A stretch of DNA of 64,000 nucleotides. It comes from Notospermus geniculatus (Eukaryota > Nemertea > Pilidiophora > Heteronemertea > Lineidae). This document shows positions 12,501-23,255 of this stretch, piece after piece (position 1 is the first letter of the stretch; every line of letters starts with the position of its first letter). The DNA lies in NCBI GenBank assembly GCA_002633025.1, contig NMRB01001154.1, forward strand, positions 27,100-91,099. The letters are read 5' to 3'. Under the pieces are notes generated by a model that did not search any database, was not told the DNA's origin, and was given only the letters and a program-made list of their open reading frames with translations. The position numbers and the translations under genes were made by a program.

Positions 12501-15500
12501 AACGTACCTAATGTCTGTGCATATGCACTGATCCGCACCCTTGAATTTGGGACAAATCTGAAAATGAAAGAATATGAAAAAAGCTCTCGAATTAACTTCG
12601 GCAGTGGTACTGACATTGTGCACACCGGAAGATGGTGAACTGCACCTCTTGTACGGAGTGATGGCCTATTTTTCTTGAAAAAATATCGATATGTAATTAG
12701 GTCCCCAAATATTTCGGAAAAACCACTTAATCGTTAGTCTGTGATGAATTATGAGATATGAGTTAAGGTAATAATGATTCGAGAATCCCAGCTGAGTTTG
12801 TTTGCAATGATGTGCCAGTTATTTGTTTTTCAAAAAAAGTTATTTTTCTTAGCGATCTTCTAAGTTGAGTGACTCACAACTTACTCAATTGAATTGTCTT
12901 CGAATCTTTATCGGCGGTTCTTATTTCCACCAGACGCATAAGAGCTAGCAATACACATTTAATTTCTATGGATATTTGGAAAGTTACAAGTGACGTACCG
13001 CTGTTTCAAATTTCTTTGCCTCGTCTTTAAAGGCTGTGGACGATTTATCTTTCCATTCCTCCTTGAAAGGCCTGTTGATAGTTACACCAACCTTGATTTT
13101 GACTGGAAAGACAAACATAATAGTAAGCTTTTTTTAATGAAAAAACTAATTTGTCGGGACGTCTCAACAAAGTTATAGCGCTCTCGGGACCAAAAAGACG
13201 GGGGACCAAAATATAAGTGGGGACTCAACAGGCGATGACCGCTTTGCAATCAGTTACATCAGCTGATCGAATGGGGTTATCCACGGTGAAGCAGACCATG
13301 CAAGAATATGCCCGGGTTTGAACTTATGGTACACAGATGCCACCTATTATTATGACGATTCAAGGTGTGATTGGCCGTGCTTGGTGAACCGCATCTCTCG
13401 AACAGTCCTCTCTATAGGTGTCACCTCCGCTCTATAAGTCATCATGTGAACAAATGGAGAACGGCAGTGTAGGCCTGTGTGTTGGCATCAATTTGCAGAA
13501 CTGTTACCTGATGAGGGAGGATAATTTGTGATATATTACCTGTTACTAACAGTAGCATCCCGTGAATTAACATAACCTTCTTTATACGTTCCAAAACAGA
13601 TCAAAACATATCCCTATTGCATTTTCGGCACGCTGTGCTAAATCAAAGTACGTTTGTTCCATCTTATGTGAATGTTTACGCTGCCAGTAGTTACTTATCT
13701 AAATTTCGTCCATATTTTTTTGCATTTGACACGTTGTTCCAGGAATCAATGTAAAACCCGAATACATTATTTAAGGCAGTTAGGCTAATATTCTATATTC
13801 GAATGAGGAAAAAAATGTCAATGAATACTACACAAAAAGCTAACGTAAACCCCAAATTCTGAGTGCAACCTACTAGTCTTCATTGAAGTGTGTAGAAAAG
13901 CAGCACTTAATATATAACTGCAAAAGTATTTCAATTATCAATAACTACATTGTGTACGTTTTATTATACAGCTCTGGAAAAAAATTATTAGACCACCTCT
14001 GGTTGACTCACTCATTTTCAATTAAAATGGGTCCCACGGACTCTCCAATCATTCTGTACGTACTGATTTTAAATTGCTAAAACTTCACCAAGACAATAAT
14101 TATCAAACATAGAAACTGACTTCCCATAATGAAGAAACAATGGGGCTGTTAAAACGACTTTGTCAAATGTTCATATTAAAAGGAAGGACATGAAGTGGAT
14201 ACATTTACTGTGTAGACAGTTGTCCACTTTACATCGCTTCTAATCAAACCTCAATTCTGCGAGAAGCGTTTAAAACATCTCGGGACTTTATGCCTAGAAT
14301 TACAGCTGAAGCCCTGTTTGTACAGGGTAGTAAGCATATTAGAACACAATGTGGCATAAATGGGTGAATTAGACCTTTTATGTACCTATCTGAAGGGAAA
14401 TGAATGGAAATAACAGAGGTGGTCTAATATTTTTTTCTAGAGCTGCAAATTTGTAATTCAGGTAAAGTCACAAAGGTAGGACACAGGTAAAATAGCTTGT
14501 ATGAACTTACCAGTGACAGGCGTCTCCGTATATTTGCGTGTCATCTCTTGAGCAGTAGATGAAGGGATAGTGGTGGGTCTGGATTCTTCTTTGGTTTTTT
14601 CACTGATAGCGGTGCTATCGGATTCGATGGTGGTTTTTTCCGTGGTTGAATCAGTTTCTGCGACCCTGGCAGTAAATTTGGTGGAAGTGATGCTGCTTGA
14701 AGTGAAACCATCCGCCAAAGTTGTCACTGTATCAGGCATCCTTTCTGTCGTACTCTGACTTTCAAAACGGGCTCCTTCTGTTGAAGGTGTTATCTCCACA
14801 ACTCCGGCTGTAATATCAGTGGAAGTGAATGGGGGAGAAGTAACCTCACTACCGGAGATTGTTTCGTCTTTAATTGCTTCAGATGTAAATCTGTCCGCAT
14901 ATGTCGTTCTTTCAGTTGCGAGTGAAGTGTCAGCAAGGGCCTCAGTGGAAGGGGTGGGACGAGAAGTAACCTCCACAAAAGAAGTGGGTTCTGTTTTAGA
15001 CTCTTCGGTGGTAAACCTTTCCTCCTTCGTGATTCCTTCACTTGCAACAGAAGTGTCCGCCAGGGTTTCAGTGGAAGGGATAGGGTGAGATGTAACATCA
15101 CCAAACGAAGTGGTTTCTGTCTTAGTTTCTTCAGTGGTAAACCTTTCCTTCTCTGTAGTTCCTTCACGTGTAACAGAAGTATCTACGAGAGTGTCAGTAG
15201 AGCTGATAGGCTGAGAAGTAACTGTACCAGCAGACGTGGTGTCTGTTATGCTTCCATCTGTGGTATATCTGTCCTCCTTTGTGAATCCTTCCCTTGTAAC
15301 AAAAGTGTCCACAGTGGTTTCAGTGGAAGAGAAAGGGTGAGATGTAACCTCAGTAAGCGAAACGGTTTCTGTTTTAATATCTTCAGAGGTCAACCTGTCC
15401 TGCAGTGTGGTTCCTTCTCTTGTAACAGAAGTATCCACAAGGGTTTCAGTGGAAGAGATAGGGTGAGATGTAACCTCAGTAAGCGAAACGATTTCTGTTT

Positions 15501-18500
15501 TAATATCTTCAGAGGTCAACCTGTCCTGTAGTGTTGTTCCTTCTCTTGGAACAGAAGTTTCGGCAAGGATTTCAGTAGGACGAGCAGTAGCTTCTGTTGT
15601 AATCTCTTCAGTGGTAATCGTGTCAACCTGTGTGGTTCCTTCACTTCGAGCAGAAGTCTCAGCAAGGGTCTCAGTGGAAATAGTCGGGCGGGAAGTAACC
15701 TCAACAAAAGGAGTGGTTTCCATTTTAGTCTCTTCAGTGGTAAACCTTTCCTCCTTCGTGATTCCTACACTTGCAACAGAAGTGTCCGTAAGGGTTTCAG
15801 TGGAAGGGATAGGGTGAGATGTAGCCTCACCAAAAGAAGTGGTGCCTGTTGTAATTTCTTTAGATGTCGACATGTCCTGATGTGTAACTTCTTCACTTGG
15901 AACAGACGTCCCGGCCAGAGTTTCAGTGGAAGAGATAGTTTGAGATGCAACCTCAGTAAACGAAGTGGTTACTGTTTTAATATCATCAGTGGTGAACCTT
16001 TCCTCTTCTCTGATTTTTTCACTTACTATAGAAGTGTCGAAAAGGGTTGGACGAGTAGTAGCCTCGGAAAGAGAAGGAGTTGCTGTTTTAATATCTTCAG
16101 ATGTAAACCTGTCCTCATGTGTGGTATGTTCAATTGGCGGAGAAGTGTCAGCCAAGGTATCAGTGGGAATACTGGGCCGAGAAGTAGCCTCAGTAACAGA
16201 AGTGGTTTCTGTCTCTTCAGTGGTAAACCTTTCTTCCTTCTTTGTGATTACTTCACTTGTAACAGAAGTATCCGCAAAGGTTTCAGTGGAAGAGATAGGG
16301 TGAGATGTAACCTCAATAAACGAAGTGGTCTCTGTTTTAATATCTTCAGAGGTCAACCTGTCCTGTAGTGTGGTTCCTTCTCTTGAAACAGAAGTTTCGG
16401 CAAGGGTTTCGGTGGAAAAGGAAGGAGCTTCTGTTGTAATCTCTTCAGTAGTAATCGTGTGAACCTGTGCGGTTCCTTCACTTCTGGCAGAAGTGTCAGC
16501 AAGGGTCTGAGTGGAAGTAGTGGAACGAGAAGTAACCTCAACAAAGGTGGTTTCTGTCTCTTCAGTTGAAAACCTTTCTTCCTTGGTGATTCCTTCACTT
16601 GTAACAGAAGTATCCGCAAGGGTTTCAGTGGAAGAGATAGGGTGAGATGTAACCTCAGTAGACGAAATGGCTTCTACTTTAGTCTCTTCGGTGGTAACCA
16701 TGTCAACCTGTGTGGTTCCTTCACTTCTAGCAGAAGTGTCAACAAGGGTTTCAGTGGAATTAGCGGGGCGGGAAGTAACCTCAACAATAGGAGTGATTTC
16801 TATTTTAGTCTCATCGGAGGTAAATATTTCCTCCCTCGTGATGCCTTCACTTGTAATATAAGTATCTCCAGGGGTTTCACTGGAAAAGCCAGGGCGAGAT
16901 GTAGCCTCGCTAATAGAAGTGGTATCTGTTTTAATATCTTCAGAGGTTAACTTGTCCTGTAGCGTGGTTCCTTGTCTCGGAACAGAAGTTTCGGCAAGGG
17001 TTTCAGTGGAAAAAACACGACGATCAGTAGCCTCGGAAAGTGAAGGAGTTGCTGTTTTAATATCTTCAGAGGTAAACATGTCAACCTGTGTGGTTCCTTC
17101 ACTTGTACTAGAAGTATCCGCGAGGGTCTCAGTGGAACTGATTGGCTGAGAAGTAACTTCACCAGCAGAAGTGGTGTCTGTTACGCTTTCCTCTGTGGTA
17201 AACCTGTCCTCCTGTGTGACAATTCCTTCACTTGTAACAGATGTTTCGGCAAGGGTTTCAGTGGAAGACACAGGGTGAGATGTACCCTCACTAAACGAAG
17301 TGGTTTCTGGTATGCTGTCCTCCGAAGTAACCTCGTACTTCTGTGTGGTTCCTTCACTTCTGGCAGAAGTGCCCGCAAGGGTCTCAGTGGAAGTGATAGG
17401 TTGAGATGTACCCTCAGTAAGAGACATAGTTTCTGTCACTTCACTAAACGAAGTGATTTCTGGTATGCTCTTCTCCGAGGTAACCTCGTCCTTCTGTGTG
17501 GTTCCTTCACTTTTGGCAGAAGTGTCCACAGGAGTCTCAGGGGAAGTGACAGGTTGAGATGTAACATCAGTAAGAGAAGTAGTTTCTGTGACCTCACTAA
17601 ACGACGTGGTTTCTGTTATCTTCTCCGAGGTAACCTCGTCCTCCTGTGTGGTTCCTTCACGTCTAGCAGAAGTGTCCACAAGGGTCCCAGGGGAAGTGAC
17701 AGGTTGAGATGTAACATCAGTAAGAGAAGTAGTTTCTGTGACCTCACTAAACGACGTGGTTTCTGTTATGCCCTTCTCCGACGTTACCTCGTCCTCCTGA
17801 GTGGTTGCTTCACTTCCAGCAGAAGTGTCCACAAGAGTCTCAGTGGAAGTGATAGGGTGAGATGTAACCTCAGTAAGAGACGTAGTTTCTGTGACCTCAC
17901 TAAACGACGTGGTTTCTGTTGTGCTCTTCTCCGAGGTAACCTCGTCCTCCTGAGTGGTTCCTTCACTTTTGGCAGAAGTGTCCACAGGAATCTCAGTGGA
18001 AGTGATAGGTTGAGATGTAACCTCAATAGCAAAATCCAGTGTGGTTTCTCTTTTACTCTCCTCTGAAGTAAACTTGTCCTGACGTGTGGTTCCTTCTCTT
18101 GTTACAGATATTTGGGCAGGGGTTTCAGTGGAAGAGATAGGAGGAGTGGTCACTTCACTAAGAGAAGCGGTTACCGTTTTAAACTCTTCAGAGGTAAATC
18201 CATCCTCCTGTGAAGTTCCTTCACTTGCAACAGTTGTTTCGACAAGGGTTTTAGTGGAAGAGATAGGGTGTGATGTAACCTCACTAAACGAAGTGGTGTC
18301 TGTTTTAATTTCTTGCGAGGTAAACATGTCCTGTTGTTTAGTTCCCTCACTTATGGTAGATGTGTCTGCAAGGGTCTCAGCGGAAGTTATAGGACGAGAT
18401 GTTTCGTCACTTGTAACAGATGTGTCCGCAAGGGTTTCAGTGGAAGACATGGGGGGTGATGTAACCTCACTAAAGGAAGTGGTGTCTGTTGTAATTTCTT

Positions 18501-21500
18501 CCGAGGTGAACCTATCCTGAAGTGTGGTTCCTTCACTTGTAGCAGAAGTTTCGCCAAGGGATTCAGTCGAAGTGAAAGGAGGAGCAGTAATATCAGTGCG
18601 AGAAACAGTTACTGTTGAAATCCCCTCAGTGGTTAAGCCGCCCTCCTGTAAGATTCCCTTACTTGTTACAGAAGTTTCAGCAAGAGTTTCAGCAGAAGAA
18701 ATAGGTTCTGATGTAGCCTCGCTAAACGAAATGGTTTCTGTTTTAATTTCTTCCGAGGTAAACCTGTCCTGATGTGTGGTTCCTTCACTTGCAGCAGAAG
18801 TTTCGCCAAGGGTTTCAGTCGAAGTTATAGGAGGAGCGGTAATCTCACTGGGAGAAGCGGTTACTGTTGAAATCTCTTTCGAAGTTAAGATGTCCTCCTG
18901 TGTGGTTCCTTCACTTGTAGCAGAAGTACCGGCAAGGGTTTCAGTGGTAGAGATAGGGTGAGGTGTTACCTGACTTGCAGAAGTGGTTTCTGTTTTTAGT
19001 TCTTCGGAGGTAAACCTGTCCTCCAGTGTGATTCCTTCACGTGTAGGAGAAGTGTCCGCAAGCGCCGTAGTCGAAGTGGTAGGGTAAGATGTAACCTCAG
19101 TAGCAAAAGTGGTTTCTCGTACAATTTCCTCCGAGGTAAACCTGTCCTCACGTGTGGTTTCTTCTTTTGTAACAGAAGTATCCTGACGGGTTTCTGTGGG
19201 AGAGATAGGGTGAGGTGTTACCTGACTTGTAGAAGTCGTTTCTGTTTTTAGGTCTTCCGAGGTGAACCTGTCCTCCATTGTGATTGTTGCACTTGTAGCA
19301 GAAGTGTCCGCAATGGCCCTAGTGGAAGTGGTAGATGTAACCTCAGTAGCAAAAGTGGTTTTCCGTACAGTTTCCTCCGAGGTAAACCTGTCCCCCTGTG
19401 TGGTTCCTTCACTTGTAACAGAAGTATCCCTAAGGGTTTCAGTGGAAGTGGTAGGGTGAGATGTGACCTCAGTGGTTTCTGTTCTAAATTCTTCCGTGGT
19501 AAACCTGTCCACCTGTTTGGTCCCTTCATTTGTAACAGAAGTATCCACAAGGGTTTCAGTTGAAGAGATATGGTGAGATGTAACCCCAATAACAGAAGTG
19601 GTGTCTGATTTAGTCTCTTCAGTTGTGAACCTGGCCTCAGTTGCGGTTCCTTCACTTGCCACAGAAGTTTCTGGTGGGGCATCACTGGAAGTGACAGGGC
19701 GAGAAGTAACCCCACTAGGTAAGGTGGTTTCTGTTCTGAAATCGCCCATGGTAAACCTGTCCTCGCGTGTGGTTCCTTCACTTGAAACAGAAACACCAGC
19801 AAGGGTTTCAGTGGAAGAGATTTGGGGAGATGTGATCCGAAAAACAGAAGTGGTGTCTTTTTTAGTTTCTTCAGTTGTAAACCTGTCCTCAGTTGTTGTT
19901 CCTTCACTTGCCACTGAAGTTTCTGGTGGGGTCTCACTGGAAGTGATAGGGCGAGAAGTAACGTCACTAAGGGAGGTGGTTTCTGCTTTAATCTCTTCCG
20001 ATGTAATCCTGTCCTGGTAAGTAGTTTCATCACTTACAGCTGTAGTGTCGGCAAGGCTTTTGGTGGTCGTGATTGGGCGCGACGTAGCCACACTAAGAGA
20101 TGCGGTTTCCGTTTTGGTCTCTTCAGAGGTGAACACGTTCTTCTGTTTCGTTCCTTCACTTGTAACAAACGTGTCCGCAAGGGTTTCAGTCGAACTAATA
20201 TGGTGGAAAGTAGTCTCACTTGCAGGAGTGGAATCCCTGATATCAGAAGGGGTTTCGCTGGAAATAGGACCCACCTTGCTGGTTGACACGATGCCTTCTA
20301 AAATCTCTCTACTAGAGATTGTGGATTCTTCTTTGGGCTCGCTCGTTGATAAATCTCTTTCCCTGGAAGTCTCTTCAGTGAAACCCACAGTTCCGGCTGT
20401 GATTTTTTCTGTGCCGACCGTCAACTCTTTTGGGGTAACTGCATCATCAGTAGCGGTAACAGTAACAGATACTTCTCCCGTTTTGTCTGTTGTACCTTTG
20501 TCCTTGGACGTCGTTTCATCAGTAGCACCAATGATATCTGTAAATTCTGCAGTGGAAGCAGTACCTTCAGGTGTTGAAGATGGAACGCTTGATGTAGGAC
20601 CGAAATCAACCTCTTCAGTAATGAACGTGCCTTCTGATTTTGTTGCCCGAGTGGAAACCACGTCTTCAATAATTCCCTCAGTTGTGGGCATAGCCTCTGC
20701 AAGCGAAGATGTATGGCTGTAGGGAGTAGATGTGGCTTCGGTAATTTTCTCTCCGATACGCGATGTACGGTCTGTTGAAATGGGGATTTCTTTACTTGTA
20801 GTCATCGTCTCTTCAACTTTGTCACCAGTAGACGTAGCCCCTACCGCGGTACCTGTCCGCTGTGTGCCCTCTGCACCTTTTTCACTTGTCTTAGTGGTTT
20901 CTTTGGTGACTGTCATGGTTTCTCCCGCAGTAACAGAGGTAGTGTCAGCGATGACAACTCCGGTATCAGGTGTGACTCCAGGTCTTCCTTCAGAGGTGGT
21001 CTTATCAGAAGAGACTGTGCTCTCTGCTGTTGGTGCAACCAACATAGAAGTTGTCACGGTTTTGGCAGAGCCTTTTTCGTTTCTGGATGATGAGTCCTCA
21101 TCTTTCTCTGTTTTGGCAGAACTTTCTTCGTCTTTGGATGACGATTTGTCAGTTGTCTCTGATTTGGCAGAGCTTTTGTCGTTTTTGGAAGATGACGTCT
21201 CAGTTGTCGGTGTTTTGGCAGCGGTTTCGTCGTCTCTGGGTGATGATTTGCCAGTTGTCTCTGATTTGGCAGAGCTTTTGTCGTTTTTGGAAGATGACGT
21301 CTCATCTTTCTCTGTTTTGGCAGAATTTTCTTCGTTTTTGGATGATGACTTCTCAGTTTTCTCTGATTTGCCAGAGTTTTCTTGGTTTCTGGATGACTTC
21401 TCATCTTTCTCTGTTTTGGCAGAGCCTTCTTCGTTTCTGGATGATGACGTCTCAGCTTTCTCTGAATTGGCAGAGCTTTTGTCGTTTTCAGATGATGACT

Positions 21501-22104
21501 TCTCAGCTGTCTCTGTTTTGGAAGAGCTTTTTTCGTTTCCGGATGATGACTTCTCTGCTACCGACTGTGAACCAGAGTTCGATTGTTTTGACGCTGTAGG
21601 CGTCATATTACTGACAGAATCCCCTGTTCGACGATTGTTCGTCTTTTCATTGACTTCCCTCCTTCTTCTCGTTTTATTGAATGACGTATAAGGCATAAAT
21701 ATATCGCCCTTGCTGTAATCCGTCTTTTGTGCCTTCTCCGGAATACCCAAATAGATTTGCGACAGAGTAGAAAATGTTGTACCATTATTGTAGCCCATCG
21801 CACTTTCCTCACTCTTCCAACGAAAATTACCTGTTTCAAACTCTGTTTTATTTCCTCCCTGGAACTTGCCCGAATCAGAAACGCTCGCATTGTTCCCAGA
21901 GATTGTTTCTGCAGTGACTACAGAAAAGTACAAACATATCACAGCAAATATCACAGTAAAAATAGATTTCCTATCCCAGGAGATGTCAACGAGTTTGTTA
22001 TGACGTATTTCCAGTCGTTGGTAGGTTTTTATGCCATTTGCGCGTCTTCCAGATTTCTGGCAATTCATGCCAACTTTGTGTACCAGACATCTTCGAGCCT
22101 CCAT
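1..22104 (-). CDS. Giant SEA-domain mucin-like gene, nine coding exons, 3' end outside window
   Basis: Gene model from splice sites and phase. Coding exons, minus strand: 22104-14511, 13102-12999, 12557-12508, 12361-12234, 11837-3324, 3152-3049, 2590-2541, 2032-1905, 548-<1. Every donor is GT (mostly GTAAGT, GTGAGT or GTAAGC) and every acceptor AG with a pyrimidine tract. The joins keep one open frame of 17220 nt (5740 codons) to the window edge. The product has an N-terminal hydrophobic signal segment, a basic Ser/Lys/Glu region, then Thr/Ser/Glu-rich repeats interrupted by two SEA domains. By analogy with known SEA mucins it should be a heavily O-glycosylated extracellular or membrane-tethered protein; the C-terminus that would show an anchor is not in the window. 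Family (mucin + SEA) is well supported. The specific orthologue is not recognised. Residual doubt concerns the exact start and any small exon missed inside introns. Confidence 0.82.
908..1883. mobile_element. Compound TIR element flanked by TA
   Basis: CACTGTAAATC (908-918) is mirrored by GATTTACAGTG (873-883 of the 1.8-kb line, i.e. 1873-1883), and both ends are flanked by TA, as for Tc1/mariner-type insertions. A longer arm at about 1082-1163 is the inverted match of 1803-1883 (shared words: AAACGGGAATATGCAACA, AAACATCTAAACGCG). The left end at 908 is thus an extra, diverged copy. No transposase frame is present, so it is non-autonomous. The nested arrangement makes the exact outer boundary uncertain. 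Confidence 0.55.
1573..1660 (+). repeat. tRNA-derived SINE head
   Basis: A D-arm-like A box TGGCGTAGTGG (1589-1599) is followed by TTAGAGCG. A B box GGATCGAATCT (1639-1649) lies about 40 bases downstream. This spacing and these sequences are those of a Pol III type 2 promoter in a tRNA-like fold. The 3' side lacks a convincing acceptor stem and runs into unrelated sequence, so this is a SINE head or tRNA relic, not a functional tRNA gene. Confidence 0.55.
1905..3152 (-). CDS. Mucin gene exons 6-8: SEA domain B
   Basis: Exons 3152-3049 (104 nt), 2590-2541 (50 nt) and 2032-1905 (128 nt) splice to a SEA-type domain. It opens with VKVKVGVVINKPF and has the SST-F helix block (KSSTAFKDEAAKFENA). 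A short Cys-rich middle CPKFRGSKKCKCTDI is followed by the hallmark PGS turn plus strand (SPGSTKYDLDLSY) and a helix TNVTKTLEKV. In classical SEA domains cleavage occurs in G-SVVV; here the Gly-Ser is kept but followed by TKY, so autoproteolysis is uncertain. Acceptors and donors: TTTCCAG/GTAGGT, TTTCAG/GTATGT, GATAG/GTAAGC. A 206-bp palindromic element lies in the second intron. Sizes and phases match module A exactly. Confidence 0.8.
2061..2266. mobile_element. 206-bp palindromic MITE, TTAA-flanked (copy 1)
   Basis: Two arms of roughly 95 bases are inverted copies of each other (GACTCGAAATCTCGAATT near the left end; the mirror near the right). TTAA stands at 2057-2060 and 2267-2270. A second copy in opposite orientation lies at 54250-54450. 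TTAA target duplication is the signature of piggyBac-class transposition, and two piggyBac relics occur at 51.9 and 60.3 kb. It is intronic here. Confidence 0.75.
3324..11837 (-). CDS. Mucin gene exon 5: 8.5-kb Thr/Ser-rich exon
   Basis: A single exon of 8514 nt (2838 codons), acceptor TTTCAG at 11838-11843 and donor GTGAGT at 3323-3318, phase 1 at both ends. It opens with GFKLSHSIEQPKAAAS and then consists of degenerate tandem repeats. A period of about 84-89 residues is built of two related half-units, one like EVSTTTEESTVVPQVATEQ, the other like TAKISEITEVTTSGPT-HTD. Thr, Ser, Glu, Val and Ala dominate; Cys and aromatic residues are almost absent. This is the composition of a mucin O-glycosylation domain, relatively acidic. 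Proximal to its 3' end is a homogenised array of 79-residue units (3455-4639). The exon is uninterrupted by stops, which argues for selection on the reading frame. Confidence 0.85.
3455..4639 (-). repeat. Five 237-bp tandem units inside exon 5
   Basis: Equivalent points recur at 3691, 3928, 4165, 4402 and 4639, exactly 237 bases (79 codons) apart. The units are far more alike than the older repeats upstream in the same exon, which points to recent unequal crossover or gene conversion. The unit encodes blocks such as ATERVSADIAATPEVTTAEP and EEVTPRISKITEVTTAQPT. Confidence 0.85.
12234..13102 (-). CDS. Mucin gene exons 2-4: SEA domain A
   Basis: Exons 13102-12999 (104 nt), 12557-12508 (50 nt) and 12361-12234 (128 nt). 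The spliced protein reads VKIKVGVTINRPF, KSSTAFKDEAKKFETA, then ICPKFKGADQCICTDI, RPGSTIYDLALIF and a final helix TNLAKTLTAV. These are the strand, helix and PGS-turn blocks of a SEA domain in the right order, about 93 residues. Three cysteines in the middle block are shared with module B and are unusual for SEA, suggesting a disulfide. The join from exon 1 is in phase 1 (the split GTC codon gives Val) and the exit to exon 5 is phase 1 (split GGA gives Gly). Upstream and downstream neighbours are giant mucin exons. Confidence 0.82.
13103..14510 (-). other. Intron 1 of the mucin gene
   Basis: About 1.4 kb without a supported coding feature. It contains a Tc1/mariner-like palindromic element at 13969-14445. 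The remainder is AT-rich and I see nothing else in it. Confidence 0.7.
13969..14445. mobile_element. 477-bp Tc1/mariner-type MITE
   Basis: The left end CAGCTCTGGAAAAAAATTAT, preceded by TA, mirrors the right end (14414-14445), including TTAGACCACCTCTG against CAGAGGTGGTCTAA. A CAGCTCTGGAAAAAATTA-type terminus is typical of Tc1-like elements in animals. No transposase frame lies between the arms. The right TA flank has mutated to CA. Confidence 0.65.
14511..22104 (-). CDS. Mucin gene exon 1: signal segment, basic linker, 7.6-kb mucin exon
   Basis: First coding exon, 7594 nt, donor GTAAGT at 14510-14505, phase 1. An in-frame TGA directly precedes the ATG. Residues 48-65 (SIFTVIFAVICLYFSVVTA) are a hydrophobic segment with a plausible signal-peptidase site after VTA. 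The 47 residues before it are basic, so the true start may be a later Met or the segment may act as a signal anchor. Residues 146-149 are RRRR followed by E, a furin-type site. Residues about 180-360 are Ser/Lys/Glu repeats (KSSSKNEENSAKTEKDE-like, about 20 residues each). The rest is Thr/Ser/Glu-rich with a period of about 42 residues, e.g. VTSHPISSTETLADTS then TSEGTTQEDRFTSEE. Likely function: extracellular O-glycosylated spacer. Orthology is not assignable. Confidence 0.83.
21050..21600 (-). repeat. ~60-bp tandem repeats encoding Ser/Lys/Glu-rich linker
   Basis: A unit of about 20 codons recurs roughly nine times. Each has a SSS-K-N/D core followed by SAK-E/T-EK. It lies between the furin-like site and the Thr-rich domain and differs in composition from both (Lys-rich, few Thr). 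Confidence 0.8.
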
Positions 22105-22106
22105 TC

Positions 22107-22153
22107 ATTATGATTATTCGACCACTGTTGGTGATCACGATCAGGATTAACGG
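22107..22153 (-). promoter_or_regulatory. Possible 5'UTR exon start upstream of mucin ATG
   Basis: Reading the minus strand, TTATTTTAATTATTCCAG ends just above 22153 and looks like a splice acceptor 49 bases before the ATG. This would place the promoter farther upstream behind a 5'UTR intron. No TATA box or initiator is convincing. It is a suggestion only. Confidence 0.3.
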
Positions 22154-22216
22154 CTGGAATAATTAAAATAAATAGGGTGTATCAGACAGTAGCTGACTCC
22201 ATAAATTAGCTAACCA

Positions 22217-22352
22217 GGGCCCAGTTTCACAAAGAATCTTAAGTCTAAAGTTTGACTTAAGTCATCATGTGACCAGGTTTCAGCAAATCAGATGGCTTCA
22301 TTTCAGACTTAAGTTTTTTCTTAGACTTAAGATTCTTTGTGCAACTGGGCCC
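22217..22352. mobile_element. 136-bp palindromic MITE (GGGCCCAGTTTCACAAAG ends)
   Basis: The left arm begins GGGCCCAGTTTCACAAAG and the right arm mirrors it with one substitution. Both arms continue with AATCTTAAGTCTAA. The arms are separated by a short centre near 22270-22300. A target duplication is not clear. It lies about 110 bases upstream of the mucin start codon, so it could influence the promoter region. Confidence 0.65.
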
Positions 22353-23255
22353 AGTGGATGTTTGCAATTGCATAATATCAAACATAGATAAGAGAGATCC
22401 AAGAACAAGCCGAGACTGCATGCCGAATGAGATAGCATTTGCCAGCGTGCACACAGAAAGATATTTATCTCCACTTGAGAATGAGATAAAAGTCACTTGA
22501 ACACTTGTCCATAAAAGAAGTTACTTTTGGATCTCGAGTTGAGATCTTTGAAACTCGGTAAAAATAACTGATATCTCAAGTAGACATACGACTGTCTCCA
22601 GTCAAATTTCCTGGATGACATATTGTGCTCTTATCTGGAGACAACGAAATGTCACTGTGAGTACTCATAATATTATTTAGAGAAATCAAAAATAGATAAG
22701 AGAGGATCTATTTTTGATAATATCTATACATGTATTGCTCATCATTTTGACCTGTTTTTTCCTCTCCTGCATGCTTTCCCATGGAGAAGAGCAAAAAGCA
22801 GGTCAAAATCATTAGCAATCAAAATATTATGCAAATACAAGCACCCACTGGTCGGCTTATATATGGGGTCAGGTACTGTCTGGTTCACCCTACGATATTC
22901 AGGACAATGCACAGTGTTTCAAAAGTCAAGAAGTTAGATTCGAGACTTTATGTTTACCAGTAGAATATGCAAAATTAATGATTGAGCAGATATAAATGAC
23001 CTAAATGCCGAAACATCACCTTCCGAACGCAAGTGGTACAGTTGTGGTTAATAAAGAATATTCGCAAATAATTTTTCTGGGATGGAGAATGATAATGATC
23101 ATCAATATTCGTTGATAGGCCATTCGTGTATGTTTTTTGGCTAGCTTTGAACATGAAACGTTTTACGGTTTTGATTATTAATTTGGGCAGGTTCAAAAAT
23201 CAAAACTACTGCTACTGTCTTTGCATCCTATGTATATAAGTATGATCAAAAATAG

